A stretch of DNA of 64,000 nucleotides from Flavobacteriaceae bacterium PS02336 (GCA_029960065.1 JASCOF010000011.1:95150-159149); one strand, 5' to 3'; shown: positions 41,123 to 51,046, counted from the first letter of the stretch. A program made the numbers and translations. Notes: generated by a model not told the origin, from the letters alone.

Positions 41123-43978
41123 ATGATTTTTTTTGACACAGTTGTAAAAAGGGTTGCAAATTTTTCTGTTCAATCGTATGAGAAAAACAAGAGTAATGTT
41201 TTTGAATTTTTTACTAGAGAAGAACTATTCCAACTTTGTATTTTGAATGCATCCGTTAGTTTATATTCTGATTTAGCTAAAAATAAATCTGAAAAAACTG
41301 AAATTTCTTTACAGAATTACTTTACTAGAGCACATCTCAATCCAACTCCTTTTGGTGTATTTAATACTGTAGGTGTGTTACACTGGGGGAATAATACTAA
41401 TATTTCTAAAAGTAAAAAAATACGTTTAAAGATTAAATACGATAACCTGTTTCTATCTTCAAAGAAAATAGAAACGATGGATAATGAGAATTGGCTTAAC
41501 GCAGATTATTGTTTAAATCCAACTATTTGTTTTTTAGATGAGGAAAAAATAAGCTTTTATAAATCAAAAAATGATCAAAACAATAATATAAAAATCAGCT
41601 ATTCAGAATTGGATGCTGATGAAAATTTGCTGTGGCTTTTGAACCAATTTAAAAAAGGAAATTCTTTAAAAATAGTGGCTGAAAATCTTATTTCTGAAGG
41701 CTATGATGGAGAAGAAGTGGAAGCTTTTTTACAGGAAATAGTAGAATCAGGGCTTATTATCGATACTTTTTTATTTGATAGTTTTACTAATAAGCTTTAT
41801 AAGCCGTATTATTTATTTGATTCTGAATTAATTGCGAGAAAAGAATACTTTCTAGAAAAGAAGGAGGAAGTTAAAAGTTTTAAAGATGCTGTTATTAATG
41901 AGCAAGATCTCTTATTTGGCAGCAACAAGCCAAAAGATTTTTATGCAGTGAATACTTTCGATACTATAGATGGTACATTAAATAAAGATATTCAAGAAAA
42001 AATTAAAAAATTCATTGACTTTTCATTGTACTACAATTCTAAAACTCCAATCAATGATAAACTGAATCAATTTTTTTTAAAAGTTCAAGGTAGATTTAAT
42101 GAAGGATTTATAGCATTAAACACCTTGTTTAACCCTCATTCCGGGATTAGTTACAGCGGTGTAAAAGTTAAAAGCGATTCAACATTACACGATGATATCC
42201 TCGCAAAAATTTTGGTGTCAACAAAGGAAAATATTTATTTGAACTTATTTTCAGAAGATAATCTTGAAATAAAAGAGAAAAAAGCACCTGCTACTTTTAA
42301 TGTTGTTTTAGAAAATTTAGTTTGCGTTAATACTGGAGAAGAAATTGTTTATTTCCATGGATTGGGAGATTCTTCAGCATTAGGATTTATTTCGCGTTTT
42401 AGTGATGTTACTGAGGAACTTTGTAAAGAAATAGTACGCTATGAAACAGATGTAAACAAGAATAAACTTGTTGCGGAAATTAATTGCGTCGGTAATTTTA
42501 GAAGTATCAATTTATCATCTGCCCAGCAAAGTTATGATAAATATATACCTATAAATACTACTTACAACGAAGATGATGATGTTATTCTTCTGTCGGATAT
42601 ATATGTTCGTCAATTGAATAATAATTTTTCTCTAGTTTCAAAAAAGCATAAAAAACAGATTTTACCCAAAAAAACATCGGCAGTTAATCCGGGTCTTTTA
42701 GAATCTGATATTTATAATTTTTTATGTGATTATGAATTTTATAATCAAGAAATAAACTCTGTAAATTTTAATCTTAATACACTTAATCTATATCTTCCTT
42801 ATGTTCCAAGAGTTTTTCTAGAAAAAGGAGTTTTACTTTATCCTGCTCAATTACTGCTGGTGTATAATGGCTGTACAATTGATGAGTTTACTAATTATTT
42901 GGGAAGTAAGATTAAAGAATATTCATTTTCAAAAAAAATAGTTATTGCGGATCATTATGGGAAAAGTGTCTTAGATCTCGAAAATCAAAACAATATTATT
43001 GTTTTATTTGAAAAACTTAAAACAGCCAAAACGATTTATATTACAGAATGGCTGTATGATTCTTATAAACCAGCGATTACATCAGAAAATGAAAATTTTG
43101 CTCATGAAATAATTGTTGGAGTGAAAAATCAATATTATTCAAGATCTGATATCCAGTATACTAATGTGGAAATTTCGCCTGCTGAAGTTAGTAACATAGC
43201 TGTTGTTTCTGATTGGTTGTATTTAGAATTGTTTTGTAATACTCATGCAGATGCTGAAATATTTAATGTTATTCAGCACGATATCTTATCGAAAAATCAA
43301 ACAGACCTTTTTTTCTTTATTTATTATGCGAACCCAGAAAGACATTTAAGATTGCGTTTTAAAACAAATTCTCTAGAAAATAAGCAATATATCATTAAAA
43401 AAGTCCACGAATTAAAATCTAAAAATGTAATCAGCAAGTATCATATTTTACCTTACGAGCCAGAAATATATCGATATGGCGGCGCTCAAATCATGGAATT
43501 TTCTCAGAGTATATTTCATTTAGATACTCACGATTTATTAAATCATATTTTAAACAATGATAGTGACTTAAGTAAGAGAGATATTGACATAATTGCAATT
43601 TTAAAAATAAAGAACTACTTGACATTTCTGAATTTTTCGTTAGATGAGATGATTTTAAATTGTGAAAGTATTATCAAGAGTTATTCGGAAGAGTTTGAAT
43701 TTACAACTGAATTGAGAAAAGATTTTAATAAGCAATACAACAATTTAAAATTGGAGATTGGAGTGTATGAATATTCAAATTTTCTTGAACAGGCTTCTTT
43801 TAAGAATACTCTTCTTGATAAAATAAAGAATAGCAATTTAAAAATAGATGAATATGCTTGGCTGATCATACATATGAGCATGAATCGACATTTTAAAGAA
43901 CAACAAAGATTAAATGAATTCAGAATATACTACATGACAAAGTGCTATTTGAATCAACTAAAGTTTAAATGTAAATAA
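41123..43978 (+). CDS. lanB: LanB-type lantibiotic dehydratase
   Basis: 951 residues, full length for class I LanB. The N-terminal about 640 residues form the glutamylation domain, with Arg69 and the motif NPTPFGVF at 73-80. The C-terminal about 260 residues form the SpaB_C elimination domain (WLYLELFCN, then PERHLRLRFK and YEPEIYRYGGAQIMEFSQSIF). The enzyme uses Glu-tRNA to glutamylate Thr/Ser and eliminates glutamate to give dehydroamino acids. Asn73 stands where NisB and many homologues have Arg before PTPFG. Very AT-rich, like the rest of the cluster. The next gene starts five bases after its stop. Confidence 0.93.
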   Translation: MIFFDTVVKRVANFSVQSYEKNKSNVFEFFTREELFQLCILNASVSLYSDLAKNKSEKTEISLQNYFTRAHLNPTPFGVFNTVGVLHWGNNTNISKSKKIRLKIKYDNLFLSSKKIETMDNENWLNADYCLNPTICFLDEEKISFYKSKNDQNNNIKISYSELDADENLLWLLNQFKKGNSLKIVAENLISEGYDGEEVEAFLQEIVESGLIIDTFLFDSFTNKLYKPYYLFDSELIARKEYFLEKKEEVKSFKDAVINEQDLLFGSNKPKDFYAVNTFDTIDGTLNKDIQEKIKKFIDFSLYYNSKTPINDKLNQFFLKVQGRFNEGFIALNTLFNPHSGISYSGVKVKSDSTLHDDILAKILVSTKENIYLNLFSEDNLEIKEKKAPATFNVVLENLVCVNTGEEIVYFHGLGDSSALGFISRFSDVTEELCKEIVRYETDVNKNKLVAEINCVGNFRSINLSSAQQSYDKYIPINTTYNEDDDVILLSDIYVRQLNNNFSLVSKKHKKQILPKKTSAVNPGLLESDIYNFLCDYEFYNQEINSVNFNLNTLNLYLPYVPRVFLEKGVLLYPAQLLLVYNGCTIDEFTNYLGSKIKEYSFSKKIVIADHYGKSVLDLENQNNIIVLFEKLKTAKTIYITEWLYDSYKPAITSENENFAHEIIVGVKNQYYSRSDIQYTNVEISPAEVSNIAVVSDWLYLELFCNTHADAEIFNVIQHDILSKNQTDLFFFIYYANPERHLRLRFKTNSLENKQYIIKKVHELKSKNVISKYHILPYEPEIYRYGGAQIMEFSQSIFHLDTHDLLNHILNNDSDLSKRDIDIIAILKIKNYLTFLNFSLDEMILNCESIIKSYSEEFEFTTELRKDFNKQYNNLKLEIGVYEYSNFLEQASFKNTLLDKIKNSNLKIDEYAWLIIHMSMNRHFKEQQRLNEFRIYYMTKCYLNQLKFKCK

Positions 43979-43983
43979 TTTTT

Positions 43984-45210
43984 ATGCAAAAAATTGCCCT
44001 AATAAACTGCTTTTTTGGACCGCTTCCCTGGTATTTTGATTTCTTTTTGAAATCATGTGCAGCTAATGTAACGGTTGATTTTATTATTTTTTCAGATCAT
44101 AGTTACGACAAAGAACTACCTCAAAATGTCAAGATAATTTCGTTCAGTCTGAATGATTTTAACCAGCTCGCAACTCAAAAACTTAATATAGATGTTGATG
44201 TGAAAACACCATACAAATTATGTGATTTTAAACCCGCATACGGTGTGATTTTCTCGGAATATTTAAAAAATTATGATTTCTGGGGCATGTGTGATATTGA
44301 TGTTGTTTTAGGCAGAATTAGATCATTTATGACTCCGGAAATTCTTGAGGAATACGATGTAATAAGCACTCGACACGATTTTGTTACAGGGTGGTTTATG
44401 CTCTTTAGAAATATTCCAGAAATAAATAATTTGTTCAAAAAGAGTAAAGATTATATAAAAGTATTTACCTCCGAAACACATTATTGTTTTGATGAATGCA
44501 ATTTTAAGTATTTACAATTAGATGATGAAGTATCTAATATACTAGATCTTGATTGCGAGATAGAAAGCATGGAACATGTTGTTAGGAAAGAAATGAACTT
44601 AAATAGAATTAAAGTTTATTATGATTTAATAATGGTAGACGGTTTGTCTGGAAAAATCAAATGGGATAATGGAACGTTGTCTTATGATGGTGAATTTGAA
44701 GTTTTATTGTATCATTTAATTCGATATAAAGCGAATCAATACACCAAAAAAAATGTTTGGAAAACGATACCAGATGTTTTTTATATAGATAAATATTGTT
44801 TTAGGCAGAATGCTATTAGAACTCTTTTTGGGTTTTCTAAGTATTTATATTTTAATAAGTTAAAAGTTCAGTTTTTAAAAGGTTCCAACTTGTTTAAATT
44901 TTATGCTTCAAATGTTTTTGCAGCAAAAAATAGTCTTGATTTTCAAAATGCCCAGTTCAAAAATCAGCAAGGAGATGATTGTTTCAATATTTTGGATAAT
45001 CAAATTTTCTTTGAAACTTCTAAACATAGAGGCGATATTTTGGTTCAATCAAAATTTGAAAAGAACACGTTTTATTTAAAAAATCATCCTTTAGCCGCTT
45101 TTCGTTATTACAGAGGGAATAATGAAACAGTTTCAAAGATACGATTAATGCAGATTGATGGAGGGTGGATAAATTACGAATTAAAAGTAGAAAATAGCGA
45201 ACTATGCTAA
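43984..45210 (+). CDS. Putative glycosyltransferase 1 of the RiPP cluster (DUF6625-like)
   Basis: 408 residues, cytosolic. The first about 270 residues look like a GT-A fold: CFFGPLPWYFDFFLKSC at the start, then FWGMCDIDVVLGRIRSF with a DxD at Asp104/Asp106, and a CFDECNF motif downstream. It resembles proteins catalogued as DUF6625, from memory. The C-terminal part is unlike any domain I know. The next gene is a clear paralogue (shared WYxDxFLxSC, FWGxCDxDVVxGRIR and FEVLLYH motifs). Its position between lanB and the exporter suggests that it decorates the peptide or makes the sugar donor. Confidence 0.72.
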   Translation: MQKIALINCFFGPLPWYFDFFLKSCAANVTVDFIIFSDHSYDKELPQNVKIISFSLNDFNQLATQKLNIDVDVKTPYKLCDFKPAYGVIFSEYLKNYDFWGMCDIDVVLGRIRSFMTPEILEEYDVISTRHDFVTGWFMLFRNIPEINNLFKKSKDYIKVFTSETHYCFDECNFKYLQLDDEVSNILDLDCEIESMEHVVRKEMNLNRIKVYYDLIMVDGLSGKIKWDNGTLSYDGEFEVLLYHLIRYKANQYTKKNVWKTIPDVFYIDKYCFRQNAIRTLFGFSKYLYFNKLKVQFLKGSNLFKFYASNVFAAKNSLDFQNAQFKNQQGDDCFNILDNQIFFETSKHRGDILVQSKFEKNTFYLKNHPLAAFRYYRGNNETVSKIRLMQIDGGWINYELKVENSELC

Positions 45211-45226
45211 TTAATAAAATTTTGAG

Positions 45227-46402
45227 ATGAAAAAAATACTTGTTTTTGTTTGCTATTTTGGTAAAGCACCGTGGTACTTAGATTATTTCTTACAATCTTG
45301 TGTAGATAATGAAGATGTAGATTTTATTTTTTTTACCGATATCGAAGAGATCAAAATAAAGGGAGATAATATGAAAATTGTTCCCATAAGTTTTGAGAAA
45401 TTTAGAGATAAAATTAATAGTCATTTCAGTTTTGAATTGAATATCCAGCACCCAATGAAGCTTTGTGATATCAGAACTTCATTTGGAGAAGTATTTCAAG
45501 ATTTAATTGATGATTATGATTTTTGGGGATATTGTGATGTTGATGTTGTTTTTGGCCGAATTCGCTATTTTTTAGACGACGCAGTTTTAGAGAATAACGA
45601 TGTTATTTTCACGAAACCAGATTACCCAACAGGTTTTTTTGCAATATATAAAAACGATGTAAATATTAGTTCTTTATATAGAAGTACTCCAGATTATATA
45701 AAAGTATTTCAGGATGAAAAATTGCTTTGTTTTGATGAATGCGGTGGCAATTACAGCCAAGTTTGTAATGGTGTAAATATTTTAGATACAAAATATGTAA
45801 TAGATTCGATGCATCATATTTTAGAGAGAAATCGAGATTCTATTAATGTTCTATATGAGTTTTATTCAATAGAAGGGACACCAGGGAAGATTAAATATGA
45901 CAATGGTGTTTTAATCTATAAAAACGAGTTTGAAGTGCTTTTGTACCACATGACATCTTTTAAAAATAATTTTTATCTGAAAGAAAACATTTTGAAAAAA
46001 GGACAACTCCATAACTATTTAATTGGAGAGTTTTCATTTTATAAAAACAAATGGTTTTCAATCTTTTATTATAAAACTTACGAAAAATTATTTCCTCTCT
46101 TTAAGAGAATAGCATTAAAGACCGATTACTTAACTAGCAGAATCTTTAAGAATAATAATAAAAAATTACTTAAAGAAGGCGAATATAAGTATATGGAATT
46201 AAGTCTTTTTATTTACGTAAAAAATAATAATTTGTTCTTAGAGTTTAAAGGAGAAACTCCCTATAAAATAATCCCTCTTTCGGTTTTTAAAGATGTATTT
46301 TATATAAAAGAACTGAAACAATATTTTATTATACATAATCCTAACTGCATATCTTTAATTCTTCCGGAAGGAAATCTAATAAATTATACCCTGCAAAAAT
46401 GA
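45227..46402 (+). CDS. Putative glycosyltransferase 2 of the RiPP cluster (DUF6625-like)
   Basis: 391 residues, paralogue of the preceding gene. Motifs are CYFGKAPWYLDYFLQSC, FWGYCDVDVVFGRIRYF with DxD at Asp104/Asp106, and CFDECGGNY. The C-terminal about 120 residues diverge from paralogue 1, as expected if they recognise different acceptors. Its stop codon overlaps the start of the next gene by four bases, a sign of translational coupling. Function inferred from the fold only. Confidence 0.72.
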   Translation: MKKILVFVCYFGKAPWYLDYFLQSCVDNEDVDFIFFTDIEEIKIKGDNMKIVPISFEKFRDKINSHFSFELNIQHPMKLCDIRTSFGEVFQDLIDDYDFWGYCDVDVVFGRIRYFLDDAVLENNDVIFTKPDYPTGFFAIYKNDVNISSLYRSTPDYIKVFQDEKLLCFDECGGNYSQVCNGVNILDTKYVIDSMHHILERNRDSINVLYEFYSIEGTPGKIKYDNGVLIYKNEFEVLLYHMTSFKNNFYLKENILKKGQLHNYLIGEFSFYKNKWFSIFYYKTYEKLFPLFKRIALKTDYLTSRIFKNNNKKLLKEGEYKYMELSLFIYVKNNNLFLEFKGETPYKIIPLSVFKDVFYIKELKQYFIIHNPNCISLILPEGNLINYTLQK

Positions 46403-47742
46403 AAATAATACAAAGTTTCTGGTCAGGAAACCAGAAGAACATAGATAATAGTTATGGTTGGTTTGAGCCAAAATATAACTGGACTAGTTGGATTTTAAGT
46501 TGTAATCAATTGGTAAAGTATTATGACCAAGTAGAGCTCTATACAGACGATTTTGGATACGAAATGTTAATTAATAGACTTCAATTACCCTACACAAAGG
46601 TACATGTAGTACTAAATGAACTTGATACTTATCCGAAAGACTTATGGGCAATTGCGAAAATAAAAGTTTATTCATTGCAGGATGAGCCATTTATACATGT
46701 AGATGGTGATGTCTTTATTTGGGATAAATTTCCAGACCATTTAGTTTCTGCCGAGTTAATAACTCAAAATCTAGAGCCAACTACTTTTTATTACAGACGA
46801 ATGTGGGATAGAATATATCCTAAACTAAAATATTTGCCTGAAGAGATGATGCCTTTTCATAATGAAGAAACAGATTTATGTGCAAACATGGGAATCGTTG
46901 GAGGAAATGATTTAATTTTTATTAAAGAATTCGCCAAAAAAGCATTTGAGTTCGTGGATAAAAATGTTAGTATAGCACATGAAATTAATCTTTTCAATTT
47001 TAACATCTTTTTTGAGCAGGTCCTATTCTTCGACTTTGCTTCTTTAAAATCAAAAAAAATAAGCTTTTTGTTTGATGAAATATGGGATGATAATTCTTAT
47101 AGCGGTTTTGGTGAATTTTATGAAATACCACACAAAAGAAATTACCTGCATTTACTTGGAGATTTTAAAAAAAGTTCGCATATCTGTAAATTAATGGAAA
47201 TGTATACCTTAAAGTACTATCCAGAATATTATTCAAGATTACTTAAAATGTATAATATTGAAAATGACTATAAAGTTAGTGGAGACTATTTAAGCTTAGA
47301 GAAAGTAGATGAATTATTAGTTGAATTTGATAAAGAAATTATTAATAATGATTTTCGAACAGACAATTTCTTGTTGAAAAGAGATCTTAATAATGTGGGT
47401 TTAACGACCTTGTTGGACGGTTGTTTCAAGGAGAACCAAAATTTTTGGATTACTAAACTTATAGGATTTCAAATAAAAGCCTCAAAGAAAGAGCAATCAG
47501 ATATTTCAGTTTTAGAAATACTAGAGGTAGATACTACTCCAAGAATTTACGAGATTGATGAAGTAGACGAAATTTTGCTAAATGAATTGGTCGATCCAAT
47601 TGAATACTTTGATCTTGTAAAAAGAATGGAATCTTATTTAGAAGAAGAGGATGATGAAGAATCAAAAATAGAGCTTCTTAAAATAATGAATAATAAAATT
47701 GAAGACTACATCAAATTAAAAATAATAAGCATCTATAACTAA
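46399..47742 (+). CDS. Putative glycosyltransferase 3 (DUF6734-like)
   Basis: 447 residues. The start MKIIQSFWSGN and the motif FIHVDGDVFIWDKF (DxD at Asp102/Asp104) resemble a GT-A protein family catalogued as DUF6734, from memory. It is not closely related to the two preceding genes. The C-terminal about 100 residues are acidic (EEEDDEESKIELL) and may be a docking tail. It overlaps the upstream gene by four bases and is followed after one base by the exporter gene, so it belongs to the same transcript. Confidence 0.68.
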   Translation: MKIIQSFWSGNQKNIDNSYGWFEPKYNWTSWILSCNQLVKYYDQVELYTDDFGYEMLINRLQLPYTKVHVVLNELDTYPKDLWAIAKIKVYSLQDEPFIHVDGDVFIWDKFPDHLVSAELITQNLEPTTFYYRRMWDRIYPKLKYLPEEMMPFHNEETDLCANMGIVGGNDLIFIKEFAKKAFEFVDKNVSIAHEINLFNFNIFFEQVLFFDFASLKSKKISFLFDEIWDDNSYSGFGEFYEIPHKRNYLHLLGDFKKSSHICKLMEMYTLKYYPEYYSRLLKMYNIENDYKVSGDYLSLEKVDELLVEFDKEIINNDFRTDNFLLKRDLNNVGLTTLLDGCFKENQNFWITKLIGFQIKASKKEQSDISVLEILEVDTTPRIYEIDEVDEILLNELVDPIEYFDLVKRMESYLEEEDDEESKIELLKIMNNKIEDYIKLKIISIYN

Positions 47743-47743
47743 C

Positions 47744-49966
47744 TTGAAAAAATTTCCAAACTACATTCAAGCCGACAGTAAAGACTGTGGAGCAACTTGT
47801 ATTAAGATAATGGCCAAGTATTATGGCAAAATAATAAAAATCCAAGAATTACGTGATTACAGCGAAACGAATCGAGATGGCAGTAATTTGTTAATGTTGA
47901 GTGATGCTGCCGAAAAAATAGGATTTAGAACCTTAGGAATAAAAATAAACAGCACAAAATTGGAAGAGGTTCCTCTTCCTTGTATTTTGCACTGGAATAA
48001 AATGCATTTTGTCGTCCTGTACAAAATTAAAGGCGATAAGTACTTTATTTCAGATCCTGCTATTGGTTTATTAGAATATAATGAAAATCAGTTTCGTAAT
48101 CTATGGATTGGAAATAATGCTAACCAGAATACCGAAGAAGGAATTGCATTGTTATTTGAACCAACGCCGAAATTTTATGAAAATGAATTTGAAAATGAAG
48201 AAAAAAGCCAGTTTGGTTTTTCACTTCTGAGCAAATATATTTTGCCTTACAAGTCCTTTTTAACACAATTGGTTATAGGTTTGTTTACTGGAAGTATTTT
48301 GCAGCTTGTCTTTCCTTTTTTGACACAAAGTATTGTCGATGTCGGAATACAAACTAGGAACATTCATTTTATTTATCTTATTCTTTTTGCACAATTATTT
48401 TTGTTTTTTGGAAAAACAGCTTTAGAACTAATAAGAAGCTGGATTTTACTGCATCTTTCGGCTAGGATCAATATTTCATTAATTTCAGATTTTTTTATTA
48501 AGTTAATGAATTTGCCCATTTCGTTTTTTGATGTCCGAATGACTGGAGATATTATGCAGCGAGTCAATGATCATCACCGAATTGAACGCATTTTAACAAC
48601 ATCCTCTCTTAGTGTTTTGTTCTCATTAATAAATATGGTAATAATGGGAGGAGTTTTAGCATATTATAATCTTCAAATTTTTGCCGTTTTCTTTTTTGGA
48701 AGCCTGCTTTATTTTCTTTGGGTAATACTTTTTTTGAAACGCAGAGAAAAGCTTGATTATAAAAGATTTTCAGAGACAAGTCAAGAACAAAGTAAAGTAA
48801 TGGAGCTTATTAATGGAATGCAGGAGATTAAGCTCCACAATGCAGAGAAGCAAAAACGTTGGGGATGGGAATATGCACAGGCTCGATTATTCAAAGTTTC
48901 AATGAAAGGGTTAGTTTTAGAGCAAACACAAACAATTGGATCAGATTTTATAAATGAATTAAAGAATATAATCATTGTTTTTCTTTCAGCTAAATTGGTT
49001 ATTGATGGTCAAATTACTCTTGGAATGATGATGGCAATAAGCAGTATAGTTGGGAGTTTAAATGGACCAATTGTTCAATTAATTATTTTTATTCGTGAAG
49101 TACAGGATGCAAAAATATCATTAGCTCGTTTGTCTGAGATACATGAAAAAGAAGATGAAATACAACAAGAGGAGAATCAAACACATGAAATCCCAAAAAA
49201 TTGTGACATTGTCATACAAGACTTATCGTTTCGTTACATTGGTTCATCAACACCGGTATTAACAAATTTGAATTTAATAATTCCTGCAAATAAAATTACT
49301 GCAATTGTAGGAACAAGCGGCAGCGGTAAGACAACTTTAATGAAATTGCTGTTGAAGTTTTATGAACCTCATAATGGGCATATAAATTTGTATTCCAATT
49401 CTTCATCAGATTCAAATGGTGCCAAAATTGATTTAGCAAATCTATCTCAAAAAGCTTGGCGAGCCAATATTGGTACGGTAATGCAAGAAGGTTTTATTTT
49501 TAATGATACAATAGCCAATAATATTGCTATTGGAGTAGACTTTATCGATAGAAATAGATTGATTTATGCCGCCGATGTAGCAAACATTACGGAATACATT
49601 ACTGGACTGCCTTTAGGATATAACACAAAAATAGGAATGGAAGGCCTTGGGATGAGTGTAGGGCAGAAACAACGATTGCTTATTGCTAGAGCTGTTTACA
49701 AAAATCCTGAAATGCTATTCTTTGATGAAGCCACATCAGCATTGGATGCTAATAATGAGAAAACAATAATGGAAAAATTAGAAGTTTTCTTTAAGAACAA
49801 AACAGTAGTTGTTATTGCGCATCGATTAAGTACCGTCATGAATGCTGATCAAATTGTAGTTCTTGAGAAAGGAAAAATTATTGAAGTAGGTAATCATACA
49901 GAATTAGTTAGGCAAAAGGGAAGTTACTATGAATTGGTGCGAAACCAGTTGCAATTAGGAAGTTAA
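47744..49966 (+). CDS. Peptidase-containing ABC transporter (C39 protease, PCAT)
   Basis: 740 residues from a TTG start at 47744; no ATG fits before the conserved region. The C39 peptidase domain (about 1-135) has Gln9, Cys15 (DSKDCGATC), His88 (MHFVVL) and Asp104 (ISDPAIG), a complete catalytic set for cutting after double glycine. A six-span membrane domain follows (about 160-440). The ATPase shows Walker A GTSGSGKTT, a Q-loop, the signature region LGMSVGQKQRLLIARA and Walker B EMLFFDEATSALD. It should remove the precursor leader after Gly30 and export the core across the inner membrane, with the HlyD protein next to it. Confidence 0.92.
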   Translation: MKKFPNYIQADSKDCGATCIKIMAKYYGKIIKIQELRDYSETNRDGSNLLMLSDAAEKIGFRTLGIKINSTKLEEVPLPCILHWNKMHFVVLYKIKGDKYFISDPAIGLLEYNENQFRNLWIGNNANQNTEEGIALLFEPTPKFYENEFENEEKSQFGFSLLSKYILPYKSFLTQLVIGLFTGSILQLVFPFLTQSIVDVGIQTRNIHFIYLILFAQLFLFFGKTALELIRSWILLHLSARINISLISDFFIKLMNLPISFFDVRMTGDIMQRVNDHHRIERILTTSSLSVLFSLINMVIMGGVLAYYNLQIFAVFFFGSLLYFLWVILFLKRREKLDYKRFSETSQEQSKVMELINGMQEIKLHNAEKQKRWGWEYAQARLFKVSMKGLVLEQTQTIGSDFINELKNIIIVFLSAKLVIDGQITLGMMMAISSIVGSLNGPIVQLIIFIREVQDAKISLARLSEIHEKEDEIQQEENQTHEIPKNCDIVIQDLSFRYIGSSTPVLTNLNLIIPANKITAIVGTSGSGKTTLMKLLLKFYEPHNGHINLYSNSSSDSNGAKIDLANLSQKAWRANIGTVMQEGFIFNDTIANNIAIGVDFIDRNRLIYAADVANITEYITGLPLGYNTKIGMEGLGMSVGQKQRLLIARAVYKNPEMLFFDEATSALDANNEKTIMEKLEVFFKNKTVVVIAHRLSTVMNADQIVVLEKGKIIEVGNHTELVRQKGSYYELVRNQLQLGS

Positions 49967-49984
49967 GATTTAAAAAAAAGAAGA

Positions 49985-50977
49985 ATGTCTAAAAATAAAC
50001 AAGTAGAACTTCGCAGCGAAGAGGTTCAAGAAATACTTACTCGAATTCCAAATTGGATGATCCGCTGGGGATCAATTATTGTTTCTCTGGTGATTTTTTT
50101 ATTTTTTTTAACCACTTGGTTTATTAAATATCCAGACATTATCGCAGCTCCTATTACAATAACTACAAATACGCCTCCAGAAAAAATACAAGCGAGAGCC
50201 ACTGGTAAGATTGAAGTTATTTTAGTTAAAGACAAAAGCGTGGTTTTGGATAAGACTCCAATTGTTGTAATTCGAAATAATGCAAATTATAAAGATGTTT
50301 TTTTGTTGAAAAAAATACTATTAGAAAAAGATAGTCAGCATAATTTTGATTTCAACCAGTTTTCAGCAGCTCAACTGGGAGATGTTGAAAGTGCATATTC
50401 TCGGTTTCATGACGCATATATTCTAAAATCAGCTTTGAGCAATAATTCAAAAACTACTAAAATTGAAGATAAAATTAGTATTGAAAATAATAAGAATCAA
50501 TCTTTCTATCAATTAAAAAAAGCAATAGAAGACTGGGAGTTAGCATACGTGTTAAAATCTTCAATAAAAGGACAAGTGTCTTTTTTAAAAATTTGGACTT
50601 CTAATCAGACTGTTAATGTTGGAGATGATATTTTCGCAGTAATCCCAATAGAAGAAAAGGAGTATATAGGAAGATTAAAAGCGCCAGCCTTCAATTCAGG
50701 AAAAATACAGGTAGGCCAAGAGGTAAATATTAAACTAACCAACTTTCCAGATGGTGAATATGGAATGTTGAATGGTAAGGTCAAAAATATATCATTAACA
50801 TCGGACAAATACGGTAATTTTTGGGTAGATGTCAGTTTACCAAAAAAAATGGAAACATCTTACCATAAGATAATTCCATTTCAGCAGGAAATGCAAGGGA
50901 ATGCCGAAATTATTACCAAAGACTTAAGGCTGACAGAACGTTTGTTTTATCAGTTTAGAAATGTTTTTGGAAGATAG
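49985..50977 (+). CDS. HlyD-family periplasmic adaptor, short form
   Basis: 330 residues. One transmembrane segment (about 27-48) is followed by a first half of the lipoyl domain (IQARATGKIEVILV), a short helical stretch, then the second lipoyl half (VLKSSIKGQVSFLKIW) and a beta-barrel region (KLTNFPDGEYGMLNGKVKNIS). It would connect the ABC exporter to an outer membrane TolC-type channel, which is not in the cluster. From memory, adaptors in this context are around 420-440 residues. The difference appears to be a shortened coiled-coil hairpin, with the reading frame intact. Confidence 0.85.
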   Translation: MSKNKQVELRSEEVQEILTRIPNWMIRWGSIIVSLVIFLFFLTTWFIKYPDIIAAPITITTNTPPEKIQARATGKIEVILVKDKSVVLDKTPIVVIRNNANYKDVFLLKKILLEKDSQHNFDFNQFSAAQLGDVESAYSRFHDAYILKSALSNNSKTTKIEDKISIENNKNQSFYQLKKAIEDWELAYVLKSSIKGQVSFLKIWTSNQTVNVGDDIFAVIPIEEKEYIGRLKAPAFNSGKIQVGQEVNIKLTNFPDGEYGMLNGKVKNISLTSDKYGNFWVDVSLPKKMETSYHKIIPFQQEMQGNAEIITKDLRLTERLFYQFRNVFGR

Positions 50978-51046
50978 CTTCTTAATTAACTGATAAATGT
51001 TAAACCATCTTTTTAATTAAAGACTTTTGTGTTTTAAAAATAAAAG

